Source: Verrucomicrobiota bacterium (GTDB lineage Bacteria > Verrucomicrobiota > Verrucomicrobiia > Opitutales > Opitutaceae). From it: a DNA stretch of 33,053 nucleotides. Where the stretch lies: NCBI GenBank assembly GCA_025352985.1, contig JANXRL010000043.1, forward strand, positions 1 to 33,053. Reading direction: 5' to 3'. Within the stretch, counting starts at the first letter, position 1. Each line of letters begins with the position of its first letter. The position numbers were made by a program, and so were the translations under genes. Below are positions 16,318-24,623 of this stretch, piece after piece. The notes under the pieces are model-generated. The model was not told the origin of the DNA. It did not search any database and saw only the letters and a program-made list of their open reading frames with translations.

Positions 16318-17772
16318 TCAGGGTAGGCGTCCGAGGAAAATCCAGACGCCCGGCCGAAGTTCATACGGCTTCGTCGGCAAAAAAGGAAAATGATTGATCG
16401 CCTCCGGGCCGACAAGCACCGCTCCGGGCTGCACGCCTACCTGCGGCTCCGGCCAGTAGCCGGTGCGTGGAAAACGGCGCAGCGTCCAGGGCAACGGCCA
16501 GTAATCCTTGGAGATGACCTGAACGAGCAGATCGCGGCCCTCGGGGGATCCGGCGGCAAGCGTGTCGAGGTCGCGTTGCAAGCGCGTCAGATCAGGGCTG
16601 CTCGGTGAATAAGCGAGGGGATTGGCGGGATCGACCGCGTGGCGCTGGCAACGCGCGTAGGTTTCGGTGCCGAGCAGTGCGGCGACCACCGCCGCCGCGG
16701 CGAGGGCTACGCTCCGCGAGGGCAAGGCGCGCCATGCGGCGGCCGCGCCGAAACCGGCGAGCAGCGCCAGCGGGAGCAAGAACGCCAGCATTAGCCACGG
16801 CGTCTTATAGGGCAGGGCGGATTGCAGGAAGAAAATCAGCAGCGCCCAAAGTCCGAGCCGGCGGGCGAAGGGATGGGAGCGTCCGCTCCAAATGCCGACA
16901 GCGGCAAAACCTGCGATGAGCCAGCCGCTCCAGGGCAGGCCGATGGAGGTGGGCGCGAAGGCCCAGCGCAGGTAAGTCCACCACGGGTGGGCGTGTTCGT
17001 GGCCGAGGCCGCGCCCGACTTGCTGGTGCACGGCGGCGAGGAGATCGAGGGCGTGCGCAGGGTGGCTGCCGAAATTGCTGAAAAATAAAAATACGGTGGC
17101 GGCGCAGACCGCCGCAGCCGCAAGCAGTCCGCCGAGTTGGCGGCGCCAAGAAAGCGGACTGCCGATGAGAAAAACGGGAATCACGACGAGCAGGAGGGGC
17201 GCGGCGGTTTCTTTGGTAGAAAGCGTGAGGCCGGCGAGCAGGCCTCCGGTTAGCGCCAGAGGAATCGCACCGGATTCTCGCCAGCGCCAGAACACGCCGA
17301 CGAATCCGGTCAGCAAAAGCAGCAGGAGTGTCTCGTGGATGAAGATGCCGCTGTAATAAACAAACGGAGAGCCGAGCCCGATGAAGACGGTTGCTCCGAT
17401 CGCGGCGGCGGAATCGAGGGCGGGCCGCAGCCAGAAGACGGCGGCGACGAGGGCGGCGCCGGTGCAGGCGGTCACGAGGCGCAGCATCCAAGCCTCCATC
17501 TGCGCGACGCGGGTTATGCCGGCGGGTTTCAGCGCGGCGGTGGCCAGATAAAACAATGCGGGGCCGTGATGGTCGTTGGCGCGGTAGCGGTAGCCTTCGC
17601 CCGAAAGCGTTTCCTCAAGGATGTAGGCGTTCACGGCTTCGTCAGTGTGAAACGGGCGCGACTCCAGCCCGGGCAGGCGGACGAGCAGGGCGGCCACGAA
17701 GGCCAGCAAAGGCAGCAGCAGGCCGAGGGGGAGACGGCGGGCGGGTCCGGTTACTTTGCCTTGGTGCCCCAC
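16318..17772 (-). CDS. Agl23-like membrane glycosyltransferase-superfamily protein
   Basis: A 484-residue polytopic membrane protein with around ten to twelve hydrophobic segments. The first loop carries SRPFHTDEAVNAYILEETL and YRANDHHGPALFYLA, the acidic, His-containing loop characteristic of the 'flippase activity-associated' Agl23 family (a GT-C fold, related to PMT/ArnT enzymes). The final 100 residues form a soluble domain ending VWIFLGRLP. GT-C proteins transfer sugars from polyprenyl-phosphate donors on the periplasmic side; the acceptor here is unknown. The only sensible start is a GTG at 17772, which overlaps the end of the discoidin gene by 22 bp, an arrangement that suggests tight translational linkage. 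A small ORF follows 2 bp downstream. Confidence 0.75.
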   Translation of the reverse strand: MGHQGKVTGPARRLPLGLLLPLLAFVAALLVRLPGLESRPFHTDEAVNAYILEETLSGEGYRYRANDHHGPALFYLATAALKPAGITRVAQMEAWMLRLVTACTGAALVAAVFWLRPALDSAAAIGATVFIGLGSPFVYYSGIFIHETLLLLLLTGFVGVFWRWRESGAIPLALTGGLLAGLTLSTKETAAPLLLVVIPVFLIGSPLSWRRQLGGLLAAAAVCAATVFLFFSNFGSHPAHALDLLAAVHQQVGRGLGHEHAHPWWTYLRWAFAPTSIGLPWSGWLIAGFAAVGIWSGRSHPFARRLGLWALLIFFLQSALPYKTPWLMLAFLLPLALLAGFGAAAAWRALPSRSVALAAAAVVAALLGTETYARCQRHAVDPANPLAYSPSSPDLTRLQRDLDTLAAGSPEGRDLLVQVISKDYWPLPWTLRRFPRTGYWPEPQVGVQPGAVLVGPEAINHFPFLPTKPYELRPGVWIFLGRLP

Positions 17773-18425
17773 ACTTCAACCTCGATGTAGTGATTCAGGC
17801 TGTTGGTGGTGTTGCCCTGGCTGTAGAGGCGGACGTAGCGGCCTTTCGTCTCCTTGGCGTCTATCAGGCGGCCCTCGTAGGTCTCGATGTAGGCGGGGTC
17901 TTTGCCCGCGCCCTGGCCGACGAGGTTCTTGGCGTCGCTGTTGTAGAGGGTCTTCACGCCGGTGATGAAGTCGGGATCGTCGGAAACCTGCACGATGACG
18001 CCGAGGTAAACGCGGGCTTGGGCGTGGAAATGCCACACGAGCACCGCGTCGAGGGTGGCGGGGGCGCCTAGATCGATCTGCACCCACTGGGTGCTTTTCG
18101 CGAGTTCGACGTAGCTGCCCTCGCTGCCGTCCTTGTCGCCGTCGGTTATGAGGTCGAGATCGCCGAGCAACGGCTGCGGGTCGCTGCTGGTGACGGGTTT
18201 TTTTAGCGCGAGGTTCGTGCTGGAGGCGGAGATGAGGAAATCGGGGCGCTTGCCGCTGCGGGCCGGTTCGAGGTTGTCCACCTTGACGGGGACGGGCGTG
18301 CCGACGAAGAGCGGCTTGGGGAGTTCGGTCTTGAGCGGGATCTTGTCCTCGGCGTGCAGGCTGGTGACGGCGAAGGCAACGGAAACCAAGGTGGTGGCGA
18401 GGAGGGCGAGGGCGGAGCGTTTCAT
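17751..18425 (-). CDS. Exported discoidin (F5/8 type C)-like protein
   Basis: A 224-residue protein with a signal peptide (MKRSALALLATTLVSVAFAVTSLHA) and a single discoidin/F5/8 type C-like jellyroll. Family features are NLALKKPVTSSDPQP and LITDGDKDGSEGSY at the start of the domain, STQWVQIDLG, the strand VIVQVSDDPDF and the final RYVRLYSQGN and YIEVEVWG. Such domains bind carbohydrates or surface polymers. No catalytic domain is fused to it, so it probably acts as a binding protein or as a partner of the exported Gfo/Idh oxidoreductase encoded 4 bp upstream. ATG 18425 is chosen for the signal peptide; the frame continues further upstream over the neighbouring gene. Confidence 0.82.
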   Translation of the reverse strand: MKRSALALLATTLVSVAFAVTSLHAEDKIPLKTELPKPLFVGTPVPVKVDNLEPARSGKRPDFLISASSTNLALKKPVTSSDPQPLLGDLDLITDGDKDGSEGSYVELAKSTQWVQIDLGAPATLDAVLVWHFHAQARVYLGVIVQVSDDPDFITGVKTLYNSDAKNLVGQGAGKDPAYIETYEGRLIDAKETKGRYVRLYSQGNTTNSLNHYIEVEVWGTKAK

Positions 18426-18429
18426 GGGA

Positions 18430-19776
18430 TCAGACGGAGGGAACTTGAATGGTGACGAGCTGGCGTGTTTCCACGGCTTCGATGGCTTTGAAGATGACGT
18501 ATTCGCTCTTGAAGGCTTCGTCGGCGGGACAATTGAGCTTCGCCTTGCCGAGGATGCTTTGGAAGAAGTTTTCGAGGTGATACTGGTGGATGGCCTTGTT
18601 GAGGACGACGGGGATTTTGTAGGTGGCGAGGGCGGCGGTCTCGCGGGCATCCACCTTGGCGTCGGGATCGGGGGCGGGTGCGGCGTTGGCGCGGAGGTAG
18701 TTTTTGCGCACCCAGTCTTCCCACGATGGAGCGCGGGCCTCGCGGTAGATGGCGCAGAGGGCGGGATTTTCCGAGGTCTTCACGGTGCCTTCGTCGCCCA
18801 TGAACTGCTCGAAGTAGCCGCCGCCGGAACTCGTGGTCGTCTGCACCTGGTAAAAGGCGCGGACGGTGCCGGTGGCCAGCGGGTATTCGTAGATGACCAT
18901 GGCGTTGTCGAACCACTCGTGGTTCTTGTAATAGTCGTTGCCGCCGCTCGCGATGACGGAGGTGGGCGAGACGTCGAGGAACCAGTTCAACATGTCGATC
19001 TGGTGCGCGCCGAGGTCGGAGAGCGGGCCGCCGCCGAATTTTTTGAACCAGCGCCAGTTTCGGAAGGTGTGCATGTCCGGGTAGCCGTAGTGGGCGAGCA
19101 CGGCGGCGGGGATGGCGGCTTTCTTGGGCCAGCCGAGGTCCTCGGAGACGGCGCGGTTCCACTGGGCCTGGGCGGCGGTGATGCGGCCGGGGATGCGGGC
19201 TTCGCCGATGACGCGGTTGCGGGTGAAAAGGTAGCGCGGGTTGCTGCGGCGCTGGTGGCCGATCTGGAGGAGCTTGCCGGTTTCCTTCATGGTCTCGACC
19301 ATCGAGCGGGCGCCCTCGACGGTGTTGGACATCATTTTCTCGCAGTAAACGTGGAGGCCGGCCTTGAGGCAGGCGTTGGTGTGAGGGGCGTGAAAGACGT
19401 CGGGCGTGGCGACGATGGCGGCGTCGAGGGTTTTTTCTTTGGCGAGGAGCTCGTCAAGATCGGTGTAGGCGTTGACGTCGATGCCGCCGGATTTGAGGAG
19501 GCGCTGGCCGTAGGTGCGGGCGTAGTCCCACAGGTCGCAGATGGCGACGATCTGGACGCCGGGGATTTTCAGGATGGCATCAACGAGCACGCGGCCCTCC
19601 GCGCCGAAGCCGATGATGGCGATGCGCAGCGGCTTGGCGCCGGAGGCAGCGCCGATGGCGAAGAGATGCGGCGCAGTCGCGAGCGCGAGGGCGGCGCCGG
19701 CGGATGTAGTGAGAAAGCCGCGACGGGTGAGGACCGGCCCGGCGGCGGAGGTGGTGGGGGCGGACGACGGGTTCAT
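18430..19776 (-). CDS. Tat-exported Gfo/Idh/MocA family oxidoreductase (DoxX-linked)
   Basis: A 448-residue oxidoreductase with a Tat signal (LTRRGFLTTSAGAALALA) and a Rossmann motif IIGFGAEG (about residues 54-61). Where most family members have EKP, this protein has CEKMMSN, keeping the catalytic Lys but changing the next residue. The substrate-site block GGGPLSDLGAHQIDMLNWFL is complete. Exported members of this family normally hold NAD(P) tightly and need a partner to recycle it. The start codon overlaps the stop of the DoxX gene by 4 bp, and the discoidin gene follows after 4 bp, so all three are very likely translated together. The physiological substrate is unknown; a glycoside or sugar is likely by family. 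Confidence 0.9.
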   Translation of the reverse strand: MNPSSAPTTSAAGPVLTRRGFLTTSAGAALALATAPHLFAIGAASGAKPLRIAIIGFGAEGRVLVDAILKIPGVQIVAICDLWDYARTYGQRLLKSGGIDVNAYTDLDELLAKEKTLDAAIVATPDVFHAPHTNACLKAGLHVYCEKMMSNTVEGARSMVETMKETGKLLQIGHQRRSNPRYLFTRNRVIGEARIPGRITAAQAQWNRAVSEDLGWPKKAAIPAAVLAHYGYPDMHTFRNWRWFKKFGGGPLSDLGAHQIDMLNWFLDVSPTSVIASGGNDYYKNHEWFDNAMVIYEYPLATGTVRAFYQVQTTTSSGGGYFEQFMGDEGTVKTSENPALCAIYREARAPSWEDWVRKNYLRANAAPAPDPDAKVDARETAALATYKIPVVLNKAIHQYHLENFFQSILGKAKLNCPADEAFKSEYVIFKAIEAVETRQLVTIQVPSV

Positions 19777-20294
19777 GCGCGCGTGACGGCGAAGCGGTTG
19801 TGGTCGGCCAGGGAGAGCGCGTAGGCGACGAGACCGATGTGAATCGCGAGCCAGGAGACGCCTTGGTCCTGGCCGATCAGGAGGAGGCCGAGGGTGAGGG
19901 CGGTGTAGAGCAGGCCCATCGCGAAGAGGCTGAGGCGGGTGGCGACGCCGATGAGCAGGAGGAGGCCGGTGAGGATGAGCACGGGGCCGAGGGCGGCGTA
20001 AAAGGGCTTGGTCAGGAAATCGGGGAGCAGAGGCTCGGCGCCGAGCTTGGTTTGCAAGGAATCGGGGACGGCGTGGTAGTGGGAGAGGCCGTAAACTTTC
20101 TTTTCGATTTCGACCATCGCGCCGCTGGCGTCGGGCGCGCCGGCGGCGTCGAGCAGGGGCTCCTGGGTGGTGATCTTGGCGGAGTATTTTTCGAGGCCGG
20201 TGAGGAGGGCGCGGCCGCCTAGCCAGAGGCGCAGGGTGAGGAAGGCGAAGTTTTGACCGGTGAGACCGAGGAAGGAGGCTTGGGGGGAAGTCAT
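19773..20294 (-). CDS. DoxX-like membrane protein
   Basis: A 173-residue integral membrane protein with four hydrophobic segments and a periplasm-sized loop between the first and second (about residues 38-85). The opening RLWLGGRALLTGLEKYS resembles the DoxX first helix, and PVLILTGLLLLIGVATRLS the DoxX second helix. DoxX/DoxD proteins include subunits of thiosulfate:quinone oxidoreductase and other membrane redox partners; many are uncharacterised. The 4-bp overlap with an exported Gfo/Idh oxidoreductase gene is notable and suggests that this protein could act with it. No Cys pair or heme motif is visible, so direct redox chemistry is not shown. Confidence 0.75.
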   Translation of the reverse strand: MTSPQASFLGLTGQNFAFLTLRLWLGGRALLTGLEKYSAKITTQEPLLDAAGAPDASGAMVEIEKKVYGLSHYHAVPDSLQTKLGAEPLLPDFLTKPFYAALGPVLILTGLLLLIGVATRLSLFAMGLLYTALTLGLLLIGQDQGVSWLAIHIGLVAYALSLADHNRFAVTRA

Positions 20295-20313
20295 GGATTG
20301 GGGAAAACGAGGA

Positions 20314-23184
20314 TCAGGCTTTGGCGGTGGGTTTAGGTTCGGCGGGCGCGAATTCTTTGAGGAATTTTTCGGCGTCTTTACCTTTGATTTCTTTCACAGC
20401 GGCGAGGATCGCGGCTTTCTCTTCCGGGCGCGAGGCCAGCGGCCAGGCGGCGCGGTAGCCTTCGACGCGTTGGGCGGGTTTTAGGTTGTCGAGGGCGGCG
20501 AGAGTTTCGAGGTAGCCGCGGAGGGCGAGGGTCTGTTCTGAGGACTCTTTGCTGTTCTGAGCGGTTTCCTTGAGGAGGGCGTAGGCACCTTCGCTGCGGG
20601 CGGCGGCGAGTGCGCGGATGATGTCCTTGCGCACGGCGGCGTCGGGGGAGGCGAGCAGGGCGCGGAGAACTTTCGTGGATTCTTCGCCGGGGAGGACGGT
20701 GAGGGCGCCGATGAGCACGGGGCTTTCAGGGGCGTCGGGCTGGGCGAGGGCGGTCTGGATGAGGGCGATAGCTTGGCTGTTTTTTGGCTGGGCGGAGGCG
20801 GCCGAGAAAAGGGCTTTGCGCCATTCGCGCCGGTCGGCGGCTTTTTTGAGGTTGGGGGTGAGCGCGAGGATGAGGGGGAAGTCTTCGGCGCGGGCGAGCT
20901 TGGCGACGGCTTCAAAGGCGGAGGCGCGCACGGTGGCGTCGGCTTGCGAGCACAAGGTGAGGGCGGCGGGGAAGGCGGCGCGCTGCTGGCGGCCGGCGAG
21001 GATGGCGAGGATGGTAACCTTGGCGGCGGGAGCGTCGGCGCGGGCGAGTTTGTCGAGGAGAAGGATGTCCGCTTTACCAGCGGGGAGCAGGCCGAGACCT
21101 TCCTTGGCGGCGGCGGCGAGGTCGGGGGTGGCGGTGAGCAGGGGGATGAGCAGGTCCACGGTGGTCTCGTCGCCGCAGCGGCCGTCGGCGCGGGCGGCGA
21201 GAGGGCGGATGGAGACATCGCCGGCGGAGAGCGCGGTTTTGACAAGAGGCATCAGCGCGGGGGTTCCGGAGTCGTAGGCGGCGGAAACGACGGCGGCCTG
21301 CGTATCGGCCGGCAGGGAGGCGAAGGCGGCGTCGAGTCCGGTGAGCGCGGAAGGCAGACCGGAAAGCGCGAGGCTGCGGGCGATGGATTGACGGATGCGA
21401 AGGGCGGGGTCGCGGGTGAGCGGGAGAAGTTCGGCGACGGCGTTTTCACCGTCGGCAGCGAGGAGGATTTGCGCGGCTTCGATGCGGTAGGGGATGAGTT
21501 TTGTCGTGGACAGAACCGAGCGGGCCATCTTGGCGACGGCTGGGCGGCTGGCGGCGGGTGCGCGGCGGATCACGGTGTCGGCGGCGGCGAGGAGCGCGCG
21601 GGTGCGGGCTTCGGCCTGGGGGCCTTCGAGCGGCAGTGCGGCCAGGGCGGCGAGCGATGCGGGCGTGCCGATGCGGGCGAGGGCTTCGACGGCGGCATCG
21701 GCTTCGGCGGGAGACGGAGCGGTTTTGGCGATGCGGGCGAGGGCGTCGGTGGCGGAGGCCGAGCGGCGCTGGCCGAGGGCGTTGATGAAAGTGGCGCGGC
21801 TGGCGGCGGGAGCGTTGGCGGCAAGTCGCAGCAGGGCGACGTCGGCGGAGGGATCCGCGATGCCAGCTAGGGTGCGGGCGGCGTCGGCGGCGAGAACCTC
21901 GGTCATGCCGCTTTTTTCAAGGGCGGGGACGGCGGCGGGGGTGGCGGTCAACAGGAGGCAGCGGATGAGGGCCTGTTTCGCGGCGGCGGGGGTGCCGTCG
22001 GCGGTGATCAGGGCGAGGAGCTTGGGTTCGCCGGCGGCGCGCTCGGCGGAGGACTGGCCGCGCAGGGTGGCTTCGAGGCTGGAAATCACAGAGGTGTCCT
22101 GGCCGTAATCGTAGCGGGCGAGTTGCGCGAGGGAATCGGTCACGGGCGCGGCGGTTGAGGGGGCGGCGAGCTTGGCGGCGGGGACAAGAGGGGCGGGGAC
22201 GGCGGTGGTTTTGACGGAATGGGCGGCGAGTTCCTGGAGGGTGGTTTTGTCGTCGGGGGCGAGGGCAGGCGCGGGGGCCGCAGGCAGGCGAGCGGAGGGG
22301 ACGGCGTCGGCGGGGAGATCGCCGAGGGCGAATTGGATGCCGTCGAGGAAATGCTGAAGGATGGAGGGGACGTTGAAGATGTCCTTGTTGTGGCCGAGGG
22401 AGGAATAGAAGACGCGGCCGGCGCCTTCGTTTTTGATCCAACTGATGGGGAAATCGTTGTCGGTGCGGGCGATTTTGTCGGCGGGGCGGGCGTTTTCGGG
22501 GCGGCTCATGTCGAGGCTGAGCAACACGCGCTGATGGTCGCGGGCGTAGGGTCCCATGATCTGGTAGATTTCCTCTTTGATCCAGAAGCCTTGGTGATGA
22601 AAGGCGGTGTTGAGGACGTGGTCGGGGTCGTCGAGTTTGACGGCGACGAGGTTACCGGATGTCCACGGGTGGCCGTGGAAGAGCCCGCCGATGAGGGCCT
22701 GGCCTTCGGGCCACGTGGGGAAGTTGTCGGTGGCGGCGTGAAGGCCGACGACGCCTTTTCCGGAGGCGACGAAGTCGAGGAGGGCTTTGCGTTGGGCGGG
22801 GTTGGCGAAGGCGAGCTTGGTGGTGTTTTGAAACACGACGGCGTCGAAGGTCGCGAGCGTCGCGGGGTCGAACATCGCCATGTCTTCGCTCAGGACCGCG
22901 GTGTAGGCACCGCTGGCTTCGCCGAGACGACGCAGGGCTTCGTTGCCGTAGGGGATGCAGCCGTGGACAAAGCCCTCGGTGCGATAAAACACGAGGAGCT
23001 TGCGGGGCTTGGCGGGAGCGACGCGGGCCTTGGCGGGCAAGGCGTCGGCGATGGCGGCTTTTTCGGCGGGCGTGAGCGCGGGGAAAACGTGACCGGGTTC
23101 GGCGAGGGCGGTCGTGGCGGTTGCGCCGACGGTCAGGGCGAGAAGCAGGGCAAACGAAGAAGGGCGGAGGCGGACGGCAGACAT
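20314..23184 (-). CDS. Exported ThuA-domain protein with HEAT-repeat C-terminus
   Basis: A 956-residue exported protein. After a signal peptide (about residues 1-28) comes a ThuA domain (about 61-294), a glutamine amidotransferase-like fold linked to trehalose/3-keto-sugar metabolism: KLLVFYRTEGFVHGCIPYG, VGLHAATDNFPTWPE, LIGGLFHGHPW and VFYSSLGHNKDIF are present. A Pro/Ala linker leads to about 550 residues of HEAT-like helical repeats rich in Ala and Leu. No CxxCH heme motif is present, unlike many related planctomycete and verrucomicrobial proteins. In Sinorhizobium, ThuA works with the Gfo/Idh protein ThuB on 3-ketotrehalose, and this gene lies between two Gfo/Idh genes. ATG 23184 is chosen for its signal peptide; the 45 codons upstream are not protein-like. 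Confidence 0.87.
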   Translation of the reverse strand: MSAVRLRPSSFALLLALTVGATATTALAEPGHVFPALTPAEKAAIADALPAKARVAPAKPRKLLVFYRTEGFVHGCIPYGNEALRRLGEASGAYTAVLSEDMAMFDPATLATFDAVVFQNTTKLAFANPAQRKALLDFVASGKGVVGLHAATDNFPTWPEGQALIGGLFHGHPWTSGNLVAVKLDDPDHVLNTAFHHQGFWIKEEIYQIMGPYARDHQRVLLSLDMSRPENARPADKIARTDNDFPISWIKNEGAGRVFYSSLGHNKDIFNVPSILQHFLDGIQFALGDLPADAVPSARLPAAPAPALAPDDKTTLQELAAHSVKTTAVPAPLVPAAKLAAPSTAAPVTDSLAQLARYDYGQDTSVISSLEATLRGQSSAERAAGEPKLLALITADGTPAAAKQALIRCLLLTATPAAVPALEKSGMTEVLAADAARTLAGIADPSADVALLRLAANAPAASRATFINALGQRRSASATDALARIAKTAPSPAEADAAVEALARIGTPASLAALAALPLEGPQAEARTRALLAAADTVIRRAPAASRPAVAKMARSVLSTTKLIPYRIEAAQILLAADGENAVAELLPLTRDPALRIRQSIARSLALSGLPSALTGLDAAFASLPADTQAAVVSAAYDSGTPALMPLVKTALSAGDVSIRPLAARADGRCGDETTVDLLIPLLTATPDLAAAAKEGLGLLPAGKADILLLDKLARADAPAAKVTILAILAGRQQRAAFPAALTLCSQADATVRASAFEAVAKLARAEDFPLILALTPNLKKAADRREWRKALFSAASAQPKNSQAIALIQTALAQPDAPESPVLIGALTVLPGEESTKVLRALLASPDAAVRKDIIRALAAARSEGAYALLKETAQNSKESSEQTLALRGYLETLAALDNLKPAQRVEGYRAAWPLASRPEEKAAILAAVKEIKGKDAEKFLKEFAPAEPKPTAKA

Positions 23185-23225
23185 GGTGGCGATGGGGTAG
23201 GGAGGTGGTCGCGGCGCGGGGTTTG

Positions 23226-24551
23226 TCAGGCGTGAAGATCCCACGGGGCGCGGTAGGTGCGGAGCAGGAAGCGGGCGGCGTCGGGCGCGTCGATGGCGGT
23301 CTCGGTGGACGGATCCCAACGCAGTTCGCTGCGCCCGCTGCGGAAGGCGGCGTTGGCGAGGTGGGCAACGCTGGCGACGTTGTGGGCCTCATGGATGGGG
23401 CAGCGTGGCTGGGAATTGGTGCGGATGGCGTCGATGAAGTTATCCATGTGGCCTTTGGCGCCGCGTCCGAGCGTGAGACTTTGGGAGGGGATAACTACGC
23501 CGCGCAGGGCGTCGGAGCTGTGCTCGATGGTGCCGCGGGTGGCGAAAACCCAGCCGTCGGAGCCTTCAATGCGGAGGCCGCCCTTGTTTTTCGTCGATAC
23601 CTCGATGGCCACGCCGTTGGCGTAGTGGGCCTCGAAGGCATAGGCGGTGGCGGTGTTGAACAAAGGATCGCCCACGGGGAACTCGGCGGTGGCGTTGCGG
23701 ATGGCTACGGGGCCGGTGGTGCTGACGCCCATCGCCACGGCGGCGATGTCGAAATGGTGGCCGATCCAATCGGTGAGCTGGCCGCCGGCAAAGTTGAAGG
23801 ACCAGCGCCAGTTCCAGTGGCAGCGGGCGGCGTAATAGGGGACGTAGGCGACCGGCCCCAGCCAGCGATCGTAATCGAAGCCGGCGGGCGGGGTTTCAGG
23901 GGCGAGCGGCGCGGTGTGGTTGCCCCTCGCGCTCATGCCGGAGGGCAGGCCGACTTGCACGCGCGTGATTTTGCCGAGGTAGCCGTTTCGCGCTAGGTCG
24001 ATGGTGCGTTGGAATTCGCCGGTGGAGCGTTGCTGGCTGCCGATCTGGCAGACGACTCCGGCGCGGCGGACGGCGTCGGCCATGGCGCGGCTTTCGGGGA
24101 TGCTGCTGGCGGCGGGTTTTTCGCAGTAGATGTGTTTGCCTGCGTTGGCGGCCCACACGGTGGCGAGGGAATGCCAGTGATCGGGCGTGGCGATCAGCAC
24201 CGCGTCGATGTCCGGCCGGGCGATGATCTGCTGCATGTCCACGTATTCTTCGCAGCCCTTATAGGCGCTGCTGGCGGTGTCTTTCGCGTATTTTTCCGCG
24301 ACACGTTTTTGGGCGGCTTGACGGTGTTCCTGATCCACGTCGCACACGGCGACGATCTGGGCGAGGGGGTTGCCTAGGATGTTGCCCATGTCGCCCATGC
24401 CCTGGCCGCCGAGTCCGATGCAGCCAAAAGTGATGCGGTTGCTTGGCGCGGTGCCGCCGCCCAGACCGAGGGTTTGCGCGCGAACGAGGGAGGGGAAGGC
24501 AATCGTGGCCGATGATGCGGCCATCAATTTGATGAAGGAACGTCTTTTCAT
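23226..24551 (-). CDS. Tat-exported Gfo/Idh/MocA family oxidoreductase (first gene of the run)
   Basis: A 441-residue oxidoreductase with a Tat-type signal (KRRSFIKLMAASSATIAF) and the Rossmann motif CIGLGGQG (about residues 44-51). The EKP motif is intact in YCEKPAASS, and the substrate block FAGGQLTDWIGHHFDIA is present. It is closer in pattern to the Gfo/Idh protein at 11590-12936 (GLGG) than to the DoxX-linked one. Expected location is the periplasm. It is the first gene of the long minus-strand run, 41 bp before the ThuA-HEAT gene, and has an AT-rich leader region upstream. ATG 24551 is preferred; the upstream extension of the frame runs over the regulator gene. Confidence 0.92.
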   Translation of the reverse strand: MKRRSFIKLMAASSATIAFPSLVRAQTLGLGGGTAPSNRITFGCIGLGGQGMGDMGNILGNPLAQIVAVCDVDQEHRQAAQKRVAEKYAKDTASSAYKGCEEYVDMQQIIARPDIDAVLIATPDHWHSLATVWAANAGKHIYCEKPAASSIPESRAMADAVRRAGVVCQIGSQQRSTGEFQRTIDLARNGYLGKITRVQVGLPSGMSARGNHTAPLAPETPPAGFDYDRWLGPVAYVPYYAARCHWNWRWSFNFAGGQLTDWIGHHFDIAAVAMGVSTTGPVAIRNATAEFPVGDPLFNTATAYAFEAHYANGVAIEVSTKNKGGLRIEGSDGWVFATRGTIEHSSDALRGVVIPSQSLTLGRGAKGHMDNFIDAIRTNSQPRCPIHEAHNVASVAHLANAAFRSGRSELRWDPSTETAIDAPDAARFLLRTYRAPWDLHA

Positions 24552-24583
24552 GGGGTAAATGGGGTTACTACAGAGACAGTCAT

Positions 24584-24623
24584 AATATACGGAATTTCTC
24601 AAAAATCTTCTGTGAAATATACG
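24584..24623 (-). promoter_or_regulatory. Direct repeat CGTATATT x2 upstream of the Gfo/Idh gene; putative operator/promoter
   Basis: The 131-bp gap between the AraC-type regulator gene and the first Gfo/Idh gene is AT-rich, unlike the surroundings. Read on the minus strand, the 8-mer CGTATATT occurs at 24623-24616 and again at 24591-24584, 32 bp apart, or about three helical turns. The downstream copy overlaps a -10-like TATATT/TATTAT about 30 bp from the start codon, and no good -35 is seen, as is common at activator-dependent promoters. The link to the PAS-AraC protein next door is inference. Confidence 0.4.

Noticed and set aside
18133-19824. A 563-codon open frame on the plus strand
   Set aside because: It lies opposite the discoidin and Gfo/Idh genes. 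Its translation is Gly/Val/Asp-rich low complexity with no domain, as expected for the antisense of a GC-rich gene.
20773-23235. Long plus-strand frames (365 and 338 codons) opposite the ThuA-HEAT gene
   Set aside because: Extremely Gly-rich translations that mirror the Ala-rich HEAT codons; no start context and no domain.
23185-23319. N-terminal extension of the ThuA-HEAT protein by 45 residues
   Set aside because: The extension is Arg/Pro-rich, overlaps the Gfo/Idh gene, and would bury the signal peptide that begins at 23184.
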